Of a DNA stretch of 64,000 nucleotides, positions 29,735 through 39,842 are shown one piece after another (position 1 is the stretch's first letter; every line of letters begins with the position of its first letter). Source of the DNA: Paractinoplanes atraurantiacus (lineage in GTDB: Bacteria; Actinomycetota; Actinomycetes; Mycobacteriales; Micromonosporaceae); contig NZ_OBDY01000003.1 of the NCBI RefSeq assembly GCF_900215205.1, positions 234,993 to 298,992 on the forward strand, written 5' to 3'. The position numbers and the translations under genes were made by a program. The notes beneath the pieces are model-generated. The model worked only from the letters and a program-made list of their open reading frames with translations. It was not told the DNA's origin and made no database searches.

Positions 29735-29989
29735 CCCCTCAGCACGAGGCCGCAAGGCCCGGCTCTGCTCGCGTCGACCTCAGCTGCCCGCAGGGTGTGC
29801 GGCTCAGGCTCAGCCGCCATGCCGAGCTGGACCTCGACGCCCCAGTCCGGCCCGTGCGGCGATTCGGTCTGGGCCTGACCGTCCATGCCGAGCCTGGTTC
29901 GGGTGGCAACGCGGCCTGGCTTGACCTGTGTGTGCCGCTCTGGCTGCCGGCGTGAGGCGGCTCTGCGCGGTGACCGTATCCACGATGGG

Positions 29990-30073
29990 TGCGGAAGGGG
30001 GGACTTGAACCCCCACGCCCTTTCGGGCACGGGCACCTAAAACCCGCGCGGCTGCCTATTACGCCACTCCCGC
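29990..30073 (-). tRNA. tRNA-Leu (anticodon UAG)
   Basis: The minus strand folds into a class II tRNA: acceptor GCGGGAG / CTTCCGC, anticodon loop TTTAGGT with TAG at positions 34-36, a long variable arm (CCCGAAAGGGC) and the T-arm GGGGGTTCAAGTCCCCC. The CCA end is not encoded. Bases 30113-30118 (TAGAAT on the minus strand) are a likely -10 box. Confidence 0.95.
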
Positions 30074-30154
30074 TCGAACCGGCCCGGATGATCGGACCAG
30101 CGCGTTGAAGAGATTCTAGACGGTCCGGTCACGGATCAGGGGCCCGGTATTGCC

Positions 30155-30184
30155 TTGACGGAGTGAGTACTCACTCCGTAGCGT
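30155..30184 (+). promoter_or_regulatory. tetR promoter with internal operator
   Basis: TTGACG (30155-30160), an 18-base spacer and TAGCGT (30179-30184). The spacer contains the perfect 16-base palindrome GAGTGAGTACTCACTC at 30161-30176. The -10 box ends seven bases before the ATG at 30192. A repressor bound here would block RNA polymerase, so autoregulation by the adjacent TetR protein is very likely. Confidence 0.8.
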
Positions 30185-30191
30185 GGAACGC

Positions 30192-30857
30192 ATGACATCC
30201 TCACCTTCCGCCCGGCGCCGCGCGCCGGGTATGACACCCGAGCAGCGGCGCGAAACCATCGTCAGCGCCGCCCTGCCCCTGGTCGCCGAGCGAGGTGCCG
30301 CCGTGACCACAGCCCAGATTGCCCGTGCCGCGGGCATCGGCGAGGCGACGATCTTCCGCGTCTTCGACGACAAAGACGCCCTGCTCCAGGCCTGCATCCT
30401 GCGGGCGCTCGATCCGGCCAACGTCCTGTCGCAGCTCCACTCGATCTCGCTGGACCAGCCCTTGGCCGACCGCTTGGTCGAGGCCCTGGAAGCCCTGGAC
30501 GCCCACGGCGCCCGCATCGGCGCGGTGATCGGCGCCCTGCACGCCTCCGGCATGCCCCACCGCCGCCCCCGCCCAGGCGACGACGCCTTGCCCCACCGCC
30601 GTTCCGGCACGGGCGATGGCGACGGCGACCGTGGCGGCGACCTGTCCGCTCTGTCTGCCTCGCGGGACGAGTCCCAGGCCGCCACCCGCCGAGCCGTACT
30701 GGACCTCATCGAACCCGACCGGGAAACCCTGCGCCTCCCCGCCGAGGCCGTGACCGATGCCTTCCTGGGCATCATCACCGGCCGGGGCCGAGGTCCCCAA
30801 CTTCCGGCCGCCGAGTTGGTCGACCTTTTCCTGTACGGGGCCCTCGCCCGCCCTTAA
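30192..30857 (+). CDS. TetR-family transcriptional regulator
   Basis: A 221-residue regulator with an N-terminal TetR HTH: TPEQRRETIVSAALPLVAERG, then TTAQIARAAGIGEATIFRVFDDKDALL (about residues 14-65). The ligand-binding half contains an unusual basic/Gly-rich insert (about residues 115-150, HRRPRPGDDALPHRRSGTGD) likely to be a disordered loop. ATG 30192 is preferred to GTG 30183 because it fits a leaderless transcript. Its stop overlaps that of the convergent transporter gene (TTAA). The target beyond itself is unknown. Confidence 0.9.
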   Translation: MTSSPSARRRAPGMTPEQRRETIVSAALPLVAERGAAVTTAQIARAAGIGEATIFRVFDDKDALLQACILRALDPANVLSQLHSISLDQPLADRLVEALEALDAHGARIGAVIGALHASGMPHRRPRPGDDALPHRRSGTGDGDGDRGGDLSALSASRDESQAATRRAVLDLIEPDRETLRLPAEAVTDAFLGIITGRGRGPQLPAAELVDLFLYGALARP

Positions 30858-31690
30858 CTCACCGTTGTCAGGTGGACGGCGGCGATGGTCACCAAGCCGG
30901 CGCCGAAAAGGGTGATGCCGGCGGCGGCCAGGACGGGAGTCACCCTGGTGGCCCTCGTCAGCAGGGCGAATGACCGCGAGCTTCGGGTGATCAGGGAGCT
31001 GCCGGCGACCGCCAGGACGCCGACGCCGAAGAGGACCACCGCCATGCCGGCGCCGAAGGTCAGCACCAGCAGCAGGGCGAAGCCGGCGCGGCCCAGGAAC
31101 AGGCCGGTGGCCAGCACCAGGAAGGCGGCGGGCGAGGGAGTCAGCCCGCCCGAGATGCCCAGCAACAGGAGGCCGGGGCGGCGCGAGTGGTCATGGCCGT
31201 GGGAGTGGCCCGCGGAGGGGCCGTGGGCGTGATCATCGGAGTGGTCGTGTGACGGGCCGCCGGGGTGGTCGTGTGAATGGCCGTGGGAATGGTCGTGTGA
31301 GTGACCGTGGTGGTGGTGATGATGGCCGCTGAGATGGCGGCGCAGCATCCAGATGCCGGTGGCCACGATGAGGGCTCCGGCGGCTACTTGGAGCCACGTA
31401 GTCAACTGCTCCATGCGTACGAAATCGGAGAGTGACAAGAACGTCCAGGCTATGCCGATGACCAGCACCGAGAAGGTGTGCATCGCCGCCACCGAACCGC
31501 CGAGCCAGGCCGCGTCGCGGATGCGGCCCTTCGAACCCGCCAGGTAGGCGGCCGCCAGCGTCTTGCCGTGACCGGGGGCGACCGCATGACCCGCCCCGGC
31601 CAGGAAGGCGATGAGGAACGCCAGCGGCGTCACTCCCGGCGTGTGGATGAGGTCCTGCATCCGCTCGGACAGGACAGTCCCGTCGATCAT
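30854..31690 (-). CDS. NicO-type nickel/cobalt transporter
   Basis: A 278-residue membrane protein of the NicO/RcnA group. The signature GAGHAVAPGHGKTLAAAYLAGSKG lies near residues 31-54. Between helices 3 and 4 is a metal-binding loop of about 60 residues dominated by His, Asp and Gly, including six His in a row followed by GHSHDH repeats. This loop resembles that of RcnA, which exports Ni and Co. About six helices are predicted. The start ATG 31690 overlaps the stop of a secreted-domain partner (ATGA). Confidence 0.87.
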   Translation of the reverse strand: MIDGTVLSERMQDLIHTPGVTPLAFLIAFLAGAGHAVAPGHGKTLAAAYLAGSKGRIRDAAWLGGSVAAMHTFSVLVIGIAWTFLSLSDFVRMEQLTTWLQVAAGALIVATGIWMLRRHLSGHHHHHHGHSHDHSHGHSHDHPGGPSHDHSDDHAHGPSAGHSHGHDHSRRPGLLLLGISGGLTPSPAAFLVLATGLFLGRAGFALLLVLTFGAGMAVVLFGVGVLAVAGSSLITRSSRSFALLTRATRVTPVLAAAGITLFGAGLVTIAAVHLTTVS

Positions 31691-32367
31691 GCCGGCACCG
31701 CCCGGCGACGGCGCTTCAGCCACAGAAATGCCACCGCCACGAGGGGCACGATGATGACCGCCGCCAGCTGGCCGAAGGCGCTGTTCGTGGCCGGCGCGCC
31801 CACCACCGTCCAGGAATGCGACTCGTTGCCGTCCTCGTAGACGTACCGCTGCCCCTCCGGCCCGGTCGCCAGCGTCCGGTAAGCCGGGTTGAGGTCGGTC
31901 AGCATCCGCACCGCGACCGTCGCCGACGTGACCGGCGACGGGCAGGCGAACTCGGCCGTAGCGCCCTTCAGTGCGAGCGCCTCGATCGGCCCCCGCACCT
32001 GCCCAGCACACTCCCGCGCACCGTCCGTGACCTCAATCCGTCGCAGGAAGTAGTCGGCGAACTGGGACGACGCCCCCACGATCCCCGGGTCGGTGTAGCG
32101 GTAGTCGACGTTCCCGTCCGCCTTCACCCGCTGTTTCGGCAGCAGCCCGAGCGCCACTCCGAGCAGGGTCAGATCGTCCGGGCCGCCGACCCGCCACTTC
32201 ACGTGGATCACCGAGGGCCGCTGTTCGTCGAACGAGATCGCCACCGTCTGCGGATCACCGAACGGATGCGCCTGCGCCGGTGACGGCGCTGCGATCGCGA
32301 TCCCGGCCACCACCAGGGTCAGCAGGGCGCGTGAGCTGTGCAAAACCACGGAACGCAGTCTGGCCAT
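31687..32367 (-). CDS. Secreted, C-terminally anchored partner of the NicO transporter
   Basis: A 226-residue protein with a signal peptide (cleavage expected after PSPAQA, leaving HPFGDPQTVAI as the mature N-terminus), an extracellular domain of about 155 residues with one cysteine pair, and a C-terminal helix followed by RRRRR. Proteins starting with His-Pro after the signal often accompany NicO exporters and may bind the metal. It is co-translated with the transporter. The domain itself has no named function. Confidence 0.75.
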   Translation of the reverse strand: MARLRSVVLHSSRALLTLVVAGIAIAAPSPAQAHPFGDPQTVAISFDEQRPSVIHVKWRVGGPDDLTLLGVALGLLPKQRVKADGNVDYRYTDPGIVGASSQFADYFLRRIEVTDGARECAGQVRGPIEALALKGATAEFACPSPVTSATVAVRMLTDLNPAYRTLATGPEGQRYVYEDGNESHSWTVVGAPATNSAFGQLAAVIIVPLVAVAFLWLKRRRRAVPA

Positions 32368-32484
32368 TCTTGGTGATCTTGGTCTGGACCGAACATGAAC
32401 ACTGCGAACTCATCCCTCACGGAGGAGGCGACACACGAGTATCAATCGGACCTTCTAGGTGACGCTGCCGCCCTAGGAGGGGCC

Positions 32485-33885
32485 ATGGTTGAGCTCAAGA
32501 AGACGGGATCGAAACCGGAGGCCGGCGCCGGGCTGGGCCTTCCGCAGGCCACGGCACTGATCCTGGGAAGCATCATCGGGGTCGGCATCTTCAACCTGCC
32601 GTACTCGCTGGCCTCGATCGGGCCGATCAGCATCATCGCGATGGCCCTGACCACGGTGGGCGCGGTCGCGCTGGCGCTGATGTTCGCCGCCCTGTCGCGG
32701 CGGCTTCCGGCCGACGGTGGCCCGTACGCCTATGCCCGGGCCGCGTTCGGCAACGGCATGGGCTTCACCAACGCCTGGTCCTACTGGATCACGGCCTGGG
32801 CCGGTAACGCGGCCATCGTCACCGGCTGGGTCTTCTACGTCGAGAAGTTCCTCAACAAGGGTCACCTGGCCGGCTGGTCGGTGCTGATCGCCCTGGTCGG
32901 CCTCTGGATCCCGGCCGCGGTCAACCTCACCGGCGTGAAGAACATGGGCGCGGTCCAGCTCTGGACCTCGATCATCAAGTACGTCCCGCTGGTTCTCATG
33001 TCGACGGTCGGCCTGCTCGCCATCAGCACCGGCAACTTCACGCCGTGGAACGTCAGCGGCGACTCGAACGTGGCCGCGATCGGCAGCGCCATGGCCATCT
33101 GCCTGTTCAGCTATCTGGGCGTGGAGACGGCCGCGGTCGCCGCCGCGAAGGTGCGCGACCCCGAGCGCAACATTCCCCGGGCGACCGTGCTCGGCACTCT
33201 CGCCGCCTCCGTCGTCTACCTGCTGTCGATGGTCGCCGTCTTCGGCACCGTGCCCACGACCGAGCTGGCCCTCGACGAGAACAAAGCGTCGTACTCGGTG
33301 GCCGCGGACGCGATGGTCGGCGGCGGGTCCTGGGCCGGCACGCTGGTCGCCATCGCCGTGATCATCTCGGGGTTCGGCGCACTCAACGGCTGGACCATGA
33401 TCTGTGCCGAGATGCCCCTCGCGGCGGCCAAGGACGGCCTGTTCCCGGCCGTGTTCGGGCGGCTGTCGCGGCGCGGCGTCCCGGCCGCCGGCATCATCGC
33501 GTCGACAGTGCTGGCCAGCATCGCCATGGCGGTCAGCTTCATGGGCACCAGCGGCGCCGCCGTCTTCAACACCTTGGTGCTGATGACAGGCATAACCGCG
33601 GCCATTCCGTACGCCTTCTCGGCGCTGGCCCAGCTCAAATGGCGGCTGCGCGACAGGCGAGAGCTGCACACGCCCCGCTTCGCCCGCGACGCCACGGTGG
33701 CGATCCTCTCGCTGGTCTTCTCGATTTTGTTCATCTGGTACTCGCGCAACACCGGCCAGGACCACTGGTACCAGGTCTGGGGCCCGTTCCTGATGGCCGG
33801 CGTGGCCTTGCTCATCGGCATCCCGGTCTACCTCCACATGCGCACCCGCATGTCCGCGCCTCCGCCCGTTCCGCCCTATCACTGA
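32485..33885 (+). CDS. arcD: APC-family amino-acid antiporter, probable arginine/ornithine exchanger
   Basis: A 466-residue protein with about twelve helices. It has the APA substrate-backbone motif GSIIGVGIFNLP in helix 1 and a well-formed helix-6 region (FSYLGVETAAVAAAKVRDPERNIPRA). A strong leader AGGAGG precedes ATG 32485; an earlier ATG at 32395 lacks one. As the first gene before arcC, arcA and arcB it most likely exchanges external arginine for ornithine. Substrate inferred from context. Confidence 0.87.
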   Translation: MVELKKTGSKPEAGAGLGLPQATALILGSIIGVGIFNLPYSLASIGPISIIAMALTTVGAVALALMFAALSRRLPADGGPYAYARAAFGNGMGFTNAWSYWITAWAGNAAIVTGWVFYVEKFLNKGHLAGWSVLIALVGLWIPAAVNLTGVKNMGAVQLWTSIIKYVPLVLMSTVGLLAISTGNFTPWNVSGDSNVAAIGSAMAICLFSYLGVETAAVAAAKVRDPERNIPRATVLGTLAASVVYLLSMVAVFGTVPTTELALDENKASYSVAADAMVGGGSWAGTLVAIAVIISGFGALNGWTMICAEMPLAAAKDGLFPAVFGRLSRRGVPAAGIIASTVLASIAMAVSFMGTSGAAVFNTLVLMTGITAAIPYAFSALAQLKWRLRDRRELHTPRFARDATVAILSLVFSILFIWYSRNTGQDHWYQVWGPFLMAGVALLIGIPVYLHMRTRMSAPPPVPPYH

Positions 33886-33908
33886 TCCTGAGAGGAACAC
33901 CACGGACC

Positions 33909-34835
33909 ATGCGCATCGTGATCGCCATCGGCGGTAACGCGCTGCTCGAGCGCGGGCAGAAGCCCGACGCCTCAGTGCAGCAGGAGAACATCCGGCGGGC
34001 GGTGGAGGCGCTCGCGCCGCTGGCCGTCCACAACGAAGTGGTCGTCACCCACGGCAACGGCCCCCAGGTCGGAATGCTCGCGCTGGAGAGTGCCAACGAT
34101 CCGGACCTCACCCGCCCGTACCCGCTGGACGTGCTGGGCGCACAGACCCAGGGCATGATCGGATATTGGCTGCTCCAGGGGCTGCAGAACGCGCTGCCCG
34201 GCCGCCAGGTCGCGGCCGTGGTCAACCAGACCCTGGTCTCGGCGGCCGACCCGGCGTTCGCCGCGCCGGCCAAGTTCGTCGGCCAGGTCTACGACGAGCA
34301 GACGGCCCGGCGGCTGGCCGCCGAACGCGACTGGGACGTCAAGCCGGACGGCAAGCACTGGCGTCGCGTCGTGCCGTCCCCGGCGCCGAAGCGGATCGTC
34401 GAGACCCGCGTCATCCGGCAGCTGCTGACCTCCGGGGCGGTGGTGGTGTGCGCCGGTGGCGGCGGCGTGCCGGTGATCCGCAACGAGGCCGGCCGTCTGG
34501 AGGGTGTGGAGGCCGTCGTCGACAAGGATCTCGCCACCGCCGTACTCGCCGAATCTCTCGACGCGGACGCGCTGCTCCTGCTCACCGATGTGCCGGCGGT
34601 GCTGCGCGGCTTCGGCACCGACAGGCAGGAGCCGATCTCGCGGGCCACCCCGGCCGAGCTGCGCCGCGAGGACTTCCCGGCCGGGTCGATGGGTCCCAAG
34701 GTCGACGCCGTCTGCCGGTTCGTGGAGCTCACCGGCGACATGGCCGCGATCGGCGCGCTGACCGACGCCGAGCAGATCGTCGCCGGCAAGGCGGGCACCG
34801 TCGTGACGCCGCGCGGCGACTACGGCGCGGTCTAG
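33909..34835 (+). CDS. arcC: Carbamate kinase
   Basis: Transfers phosphate from carbamoyl phosphate to ADP, the ATP-yielding last step of the arginine deiminase pathway. The 308-residue protein has AIGGNALL at the N-terminus, VVTHGNGPQVG, and the C-terminal SMGPKVDAVCRFVE with the lysine that contacts the phosphate. The start is ATG 33909, 23 bases after the antiporter stop. Confidence 0.96.
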   Translation: MRIVIAIGGNALLERGQKPDASVQQENIRRAVEALAPLAVHNEVVVTHGNGPQVGMLALESANDPDLTRPYPLDVLGAQTQGMIGYWLLQGLQNALPGRQVAAVVNQTLVSAADPAFAAPAKFVGQVYDEQTARRLAAERDWDVKPDGKHWRRVVPSPAPKRIVETRVIRQLLTSGAVVVCAGGGGVPVIRNEAGRLEGVEAVVDKDLATAVLAESLDADALLLLTDVPAVLRGFGTDRQEPISRATPAELRREDFPAGSMGPKVDAVCRFVELTGDMAAIGALTDAEQIVAGKAGTVVTPRGDYGAV

Positions 34836-34845
34836 GGCGGCCGGA

Positions 34846-37536
34846 ATGGCGATCACGCAGGAGGCGCGGGGCACCGAGTGGCACGCCATGGCGGTCGACG
34901 AGGTGGAGCGGGCGCTGACGGTCGACACCGGCCAGGGCCTGTCCGCGGCCGAGGTCACCGCCCGGCAGGCCCGCTATGGGCCCAACGCCCTGAGCTCGGC
35001 GCCGCCGCCGCCCTGGTGGCGGCTGCTGCTGGGGCAGTTCACCGACGGCCTGATCCTGATCCTGTTCGGCGCCGCGGTGCTGTCGCTGGTCATCGGCGAG
35101 ATCGAGGAGGCCGTCTTCATCGCCGTGCTGCTGGCGTTCAACGGCATCCTCGGCTTCTGGCAGGAACGGCAGGCGCAGCAGTCGCTGGCCGCGATCGAGG
35201 CGCTCGTCGTGCCGCAGGCCCGGGTGCGCCGTGATGGCGGCGTGCACCAGATCCCGGCCGATCAGATCGTGCCCGGCGACGTCGTGCTGCTGGAGGCGGG
35301 TGACACCGTTCCGGCCGACGGCCGGTTGGCGGCGGCGTTCCGGCTCGCGGTGGCCGAGGCCGCCCTCACCGGCGAGGCGGTGCCGGTCGACAAGAGCATC
35401 GCCCCGGTCGGCCCGGACACCGGGCTGGCCGACCGCACCGACATGGCGTTCACCCACACCGCGATCACCGCCGGGCGAGCCGAGTTGCTGGTCACCGCGA
35501 CCGGCATGGACACCGAGATCGGCAAGCTGGCCACGCTGATGTCCGAAGTGGAGTCGGAGCCGACGCCGCTGCAACGGCAGACGGCCCAGCTCGGTCACCG
35601 GCTGGCCCTGATCGCCGGCGTCGCCGTGGTGGTGCTCCTGATCATCGGGCTGGCCCAGGGCGAGGAGTTCCAGGAGCTGATCGTCGGCGCGATCGCGCTC
35701 GCCGTCGCGGCCATCCCGGAGGCGCTGCCGGCCACGGTCACGGTGACGCTCGCGGTCGGCATGAGCCGGCTCGCCAAACGCCGGGCGGTGGTCAAACGCC
35801 TGCACGCGGTGGAGACGCTGGGCTCCACCTCGGTCATCTGCAGCGACAAGACCGGCACCCTGACCCTCAATCAGATGACCGTGAGCAGCATCGTCCGCGG
35901 CGACGAGGAGCTGACGGTCAGCGGGCAGGGCTATTCGCCGGACGGGCGGATCGGCGGCGCCCACATCGACGGCCGGCCGCCCGAGCTGCGCCAGCTCACC
36001 GCGGCGCTGGCCCTCTGCAACGACGCCGTCATCCGCGACGGCGCCTGCATCGGCGACCCGACCGAGGGCGCGCTGGTGGTGCTGGCGGCCAAGGCCGACA
36101 TCGACGTGGCCGGGGCGCGGCAGCGTTTTCCCCGGATGGGCGAGGTGCCGTTCGACTCCACCACCAAATACATGGCCACCCTGCACGAGGACCGCTCCGG
36201 CGGTCATCCGGGCGAGATCGTCATCTGCGTCAAGGGCGCCGTCGAGTCGGTGCTCGAACGGGTCGACCACGTGGCCGACCGGGACGGTGAGCCGCGCCCG
36301 CTCGACGACGCCGGGCGGGCCGCGATCCGCGAGGCGGCCGACCGGCTGGCCGCCCGCGGCCGGCGGGTGCTGGCGGCGGCCGGCCGCTGGGTGCCCCGCG
36401 ACAGCGTCGACCTCGACGGCGACCTGGCCCGGGCCGCCACCGACCTGACCTTCCTGGGCCTGGTCGGCATCGTGGACCCACCGCGCACCGAGGCCGGCGA
36501 GGCGATCGCGGCCGCGCACCGGTCCGGCATCGGGATCAAGATGATCACCGGGGACCATCCGGTGACGGCGCACGCCATCGCGGACGCCCTGGGCATCACC
36601 GGCGACGTGGTCCGCGGGGCCGACCTCGAGGACATGGACGACGAGGAGCTGGCCCGGCGGGTGCGCGAGATCGGCGTGTTCGCGCGGGTCGCGCCCGAGC
36701 ACAAGCTGCGCATCGTCCGGGCGCTGCAATCGCACGACCTGGTCGTGTCGATGACCGGCGACGGCGTGAACGACGCGCCCGCGCTGGAGCAGGCCGACAT
36801 CGGCGTGGCCATGGGGATCACCGGCACCGAGGTGACCAAGGAAGCCGCCGACATGATCCTGTTGGACGACAACTTCGCCACGATCGTCACCGCGGTCCGC
36901 GAGGGCCGCACGATCTACGACAACATCGTGAAGTTCGTCCGCTTCCAGCTGGCGACCAACCTCAGCGCCATCATGACGGTGCTGACCAGCGCGCTGTTCG
37001 GGCTGGCCTCGCCGTTCACGACGATCCAGATCCTGTGGGTGAACCTCATCTGCGACGGGCCGCCGGCGCTGGCGCTCGGTGTCGACAAGCCCCGGGACGG
37101 GGTGATGGACGATCCGCCCCGCCCCAAGAAGGCCCAGATCCTGCCCGGTTCCCGGTTGCGGGTGCTGCTCTGGCTCGCGGTGATCATGGGCGCCGCGACG
37201 CTGGGCGTGGCCGCTTGGGCCGATCAGATGTACGGCGCGGCGGTCGCGGCCACGATGGGCTGGACCACCTTCGTGCTCGCCCAGTTGTTCAACGTCTTCA
37301 ACGCCCGTACGGAACGCGCGTCCGCCCTGGGCGCCGGCTTCTTCACCAACCGCTATCTGTGGGCGTCGGTGATCGTCGTGGCCTTCGCCCAGCTCGCCAT
37401 CGTCAAGGTCGACTGGCTGGGTGACTTCTTCGACGCCGCCCATCTGACCGGCGCCCAGTTCGCGATCTGTTTGGCGGCCGGCTCGGCCGTCCTGTGGATC
37501 GAGGAGCTACGCAAGCTATTCATTCGTCACAGATGA
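34846..37536 (+). CDS. P-type cation ATPase (P2A, Ca2+/Mn2+-type)
   Basis: An 896-residue ion pump with all P-type signatures: phosphorylated Asp334 in [14 protein letters not shown] in the actuator domain, [10 protein letters not shown], and [17 protein letters not shown]. The helix-4 site [15 protein letters not shown] and helix-6 [13 protein letters not shown] resemble SERCA/PMR1 pumps, with the conserved Asn and Asp for Ca2+; the Gln that yeast PMR1 needs for Mn2+ is Leu here. The N-terminal cation-ATPase domain spans residues 10-80. It sits between arcC and arcA, ten bases after the first and 11 before the second, so it belongs to the arc transcript. Confidence 0.93.
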   Translation: MAITQEARGTEWHAMAVDEVERALTVDTGQGLSAAEVTARQARYGPNALSSAPPPPWWRLLLGQFTDGLILILFGAAVLSLVIGEIEEAVFIAVLLAFNGILGFWQERQAQQSLAAIEALVVPQARVRRDGGVHQIPADQIVPGDVVLLEAGDTVPADGRLAAAFRLAVAEAALTGEAVPVDKSIAPVGPDTGLADRTDMAFTHTAITAGRAELLVTATGMDTEIGKLATLMSEVESEPTPLQRQTAQLGHRLALIAGVAVVVLLIIGLAQGEEFQELIVGAIALAVAAIPEALPATVTVTLAVGMSRLAKRRAVVKRLHAVETLGSTSVICSDKTGTLTLNQMTVSSIVRGDEELTVSGQGYSPDGRIGGAHIDGRPPELRQLTAALALCNDAVIRDGACIGDPTEGALVVLAAKADIDVAGARQRFPRMGEVPFDSTTKYMATLHEDRSGGHPGEIVICVKGAVESVLERVDHVADRDGEPRPLDDAGRAAIREAADRLAARGRRVLAAAGRWVPRDSVDLDGDLARAATDLTFLGLVGIVDPPRTEAGEAIAAAHRSGIGIKMITGDHPVTAHAIADALGITGDVVRGADLEDMDDEELARRVREIGVFARVAPEHKLRIVRALQSHDLVVSMTGDGVNDAPALEQADIGVAMGITGTEVTKEAADMILLDDNFATIVTAVREGRTIYDNIVKFVRFQLATNLSAIMTVLTSALFGLASPFTTIQILWVNLICDGPPALALGVDKPRDGVMDDPPRPKKAQILPGSRLRVLLWLAVIMGAATLGVAAWADQMYGAAVAATMGWTTFVLAQLFNVFNARTERASALGAGFFTNRYLWASVIVVAFAQLAIVKVDWLGDFFDAAHLTGAQFAICLAAGSAVLWIEELRKLFIRHR

Positions 37537-37547
37537 GGAGCGACCTC

Positions 37548-38792
37548 GTGTCTACGCCGAAACTGACCGGCATGTCGCTAGGAGTGCATTCCGAGGTTGG
37601 CAAGCTACGAAAGGTGATGGTGCACCGGCCCGGGCTGGAGCACACGCGGCTCACACCGTCGAACGCGGAGGAGCTCCTGTTCGACGACGTGCTGTGGGTC
37701 GACCGGGCCAAGGCAGAGCACGACGCGTTCTGCGCCGTGATGCGCGACCGCGGCGTCGAGGTCTTCGAGGCCGAGACCCTGCTGGCCGAGGCGCTGGCCG
37801 AGCCCGCGGCCAAGGACTGGGTCAGCGGCCACATCCTGAACGAGCGCGAGGTCGGCATCACGGCCGCCGCGCGCGCCCGCGAATGGGTCGGCGAGGCCGC
37901 GCCCAAGCTGGTCGCGGACTTCCTGATCGGCGGGATCACCAAGGCCGACGTGGCCCAGCCGCTGGGCCTGGTGTGGGAGTCGGCCGCGTCGACGACGATG
38001 TTGCTGCCCCCGCTGCCGAACTTCCTGTTCCAGCGTGACCCGTCCTGCTGGATCTACGACGGCGTCACCCTCAACCCCATGACCAAGCCGGCCCGCAAGC
38101 CGGAAACCATGATCATGGAGACGATCTACCGCTTCCACCCGATGTTCACCGCCGAGAAGTTCTCGACCTGGCTGGGCGGCGCCGACGAGGACTGGGGCCG
38201 GTCCCATGTCGAGGGCGGCGACGTCCAGCCGATCGGCAACGGGGCCGTGATGATCGGTATGGGCGAACGCACCACCCCGCAGGCCGTGCTCTGGATCGCC
38301 CGTTCGCTGTTCCGGGCTGGCTCGGCCCAAGTCGTGCTGGCGGTGCTGCTGCCGAAGTCGCGCAGCTACATGCACCTCGACACGGTCATCACCATGTGCG
38401 ACCGCGACGTCGTGACCGCCTTCCCGCAGGTGGTGAACGGTGCCAAGATCTGGGCCATCCGGCCCGGCGACAACCCCGACGACCTGGTCGTCGAGCGCCG
38501 GGACGGCTCGCTGCCCCAGGTCATGGCGTCGGTCCTCGGCGTCGGCGACATGCGGGTCATCGAGACCGGCGGCGACACCTTCGGCGCCGAGCGCGAGCAG
38601 TGGGACGACGGCAACAACGTGGTCGCCCTGGAACCGGGCGTCGTCGTCGGCTACGAGCGCAACACCAGCACCAACGCCGCGCTGCGCAAGGCCGGCATCG
38701 AGGTGATCCCCATCGAGGGGTTCGAACTGGGCCGCGGTCGTGGCGGCTCGCACTGCATGACCTGTCCCCTCCAGCGGGACCCCGCGTTCTGA
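37548..38792 (+). CDS. arcA: Arginine deiminase
   Basis: Converts arginine to citrulline and ammonia. The 414-residue protein has the catalytic cysteine (Cys403 in GGSHCMTCP), the catalytic His region MHLDTVITM, the Arg/Asp-binding FQRDPSCWI and HVEGGDV. GTG 37548 is preceded by GAGGAG with a good spacer; the frame upstream overlaps the ATPase. Length and motifs are normal for ArcA. Confidence 0.97.
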   Translation: MSTPKLTGMSLGVHSEVGKLRKVMVHRPGLEHTRLTPSNAEELLFDDVLWVDRAKAEHDAFCAVMRDRGVEVFEAETLLAEALAEPAAKDWVSGHILNEREVGITAAARAREWVGEAAPKLVADFLIGGITKADVAQPLGLVWESAASTTMLLPPLPNFLFQRDPSCWIYDGVTLNPMTKPARKPETMIMETIYRFHPMFTAEKFSTWLGGADEDWGRSHVEGGDVQPIGNGAVMIGMGERTTPQAVLWIARSLFRAGSAQVVLAVLLPKSRSYMHLDTVITMCDRDVVTAFPQVVNGAKIWAIRPGDNPDDLVVERRDGSLPQVMASVLGVGDMRVIETGGDTFGAEREQWDDGNNVVALEPGVVVGYERNTSTNAALRKAGIEVIPIEGFELGRGRGGSHCMTCPLQRDPAF

Positions 38793-38811
38793 TCCGATCG
38801 GGAGCTGTTCC

Positions 38812-39813
38812 ATGGCGTTCAACCTGAAGAACCGCAACTTCCTCAAGGAGATCGACTTCGAGCCGGCCGAGCTCCGCTACCTGCTGAAGCTCGCCGAGGC
38901 GCTCAAGCTGGCGAAATACGCCGGCACCGAGGTCAAGCGGCTCGAGGGCAAGGAGATCGCACTCATCTTCGAGAAGTCGTCCACCCGTACCCGGTCCTCC
39001 TTCGAGGTCTCCGCGTACGACCAGGGCGCGCACGTGACCTATCTCGACCCCTCCGGGTCGCAGCTGGGCCACAAGGAGTCCATCGCCGACACCGCGGCCG
39101 TGCTCGGCCGCATCTACGACGCCATCGAGTTCCGCGGCAACGCGCAGACCGACGTCGAGGCGCTGGCCGAGCACGCCGGCGTCCCGGTCTACAATGGACT
39201 GACGAACGAGTGGCACCCCACCCAGATGCTGGCCGACTTCCTGACCATGCACGAGGCGAGCAACAAGCCGTACGACGCGCTGCGCTACGCGTACGTCGGC
39301 GACTGCCGCTTCAACATGGGCCGCTCCCTGCTGGTCATGGGCGCGCTCATGGGCAGCGACGTGCGGCTCGCCGGCCCGGCCGACCTGCACCCGCCCAAGG
39401 ACGTGGTCGACCTGGCCGAGGACATCGCCCGCACCACCGGGGCCCGGATCAGCGTCACCGACGACGTGTCGGGCGCGGTCAACGGCGTCGACTTCATCCA
39501 CACCGACGTCTGGGTCTCGATGGGCGAGTCCAAGGACGTCTGGACCGACCGGGTCCGGCAGCTCGCGCCCTACCAGGTGAACGCCGGCCTGCTCCAGCGC
39601 ACCGGCAACCCGGCGGTCAAGTTCATGCACTGCCTGCCCGCGTACCACGACACCAACACGATCGTCGGCGCCGAGATCATGGAACACACGGGCATGACCT
39701 CCGGCCTCGAGGTGACCGACGAGGTCTTCCAGTCGGCCGCCAGCATCGTCTTCGATCAGGCGGAGAACCGCCTGCACACCATCAAGGCCATCCTGGTGGC
39801 CACCCTCGCTTGA
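38812..39813 (+). CDS. arcB: Ornithine carbamoyltransferase (catabolic, arc operon)
   Basis: In this setting it splits citrulline to carbamoyl phosphate and ornithine. The 333-residue protein has the carbamoyl-phosphate site STRTR (residues 57-61), [11 protein letters not shown], the ornithine loop SMGES and the catalytic HCLPAYHD. It starts 19 bases after arcA. The anabolic argF family is very similar; the catabolic role is inferred from the operon. Confidence 0.95.
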   Translation: MAFNLKNRNFLKEIDFEPAELRYLLKLAEALKLAKYAGTEVKRLEGKEIALIFEKSSTRTRSSFEVSAYDQGAHVTYLDPSGSQLGHKESIADTAAVLGRIYDAIEFRGNAQTDVEALAEHAGVPVYNGLTNEWHPTQMLADFLTMHEASNKPYDALRYAYVGDCRFNMGRSLLVMGALMGSDVRLAGPADLHPPKDVVDLAEDIARTTGARISVTDDVSGAVNGVDFIHTDVWVSMGESKDVWTDRVRQLAPYQVNAGLLQRTGNPAVKFMHCLPAYHDTNTIVGAEIMEHTGMTSGLEVTDEVFQSAASIVFDQAENRLHTIKAILVATLA

Positions 39814-39842
39814 CCCCTCACGGCCGGGAGGAGGCGGCAGCA

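Noticed and set aside
31264-31331. His-rich coding stretch as a cloning tag
   Set aside because: It is part of a natural metal-binding loop with mixed His codons, as in RcnA-type transporters.
34729-37443. 904-codon minus-strand frame opposite the P-type ATPase
   Set aside because: Antisense of a fully supported ATPase with all family motifs; composition rich in Arg, His and Gly without any domain.
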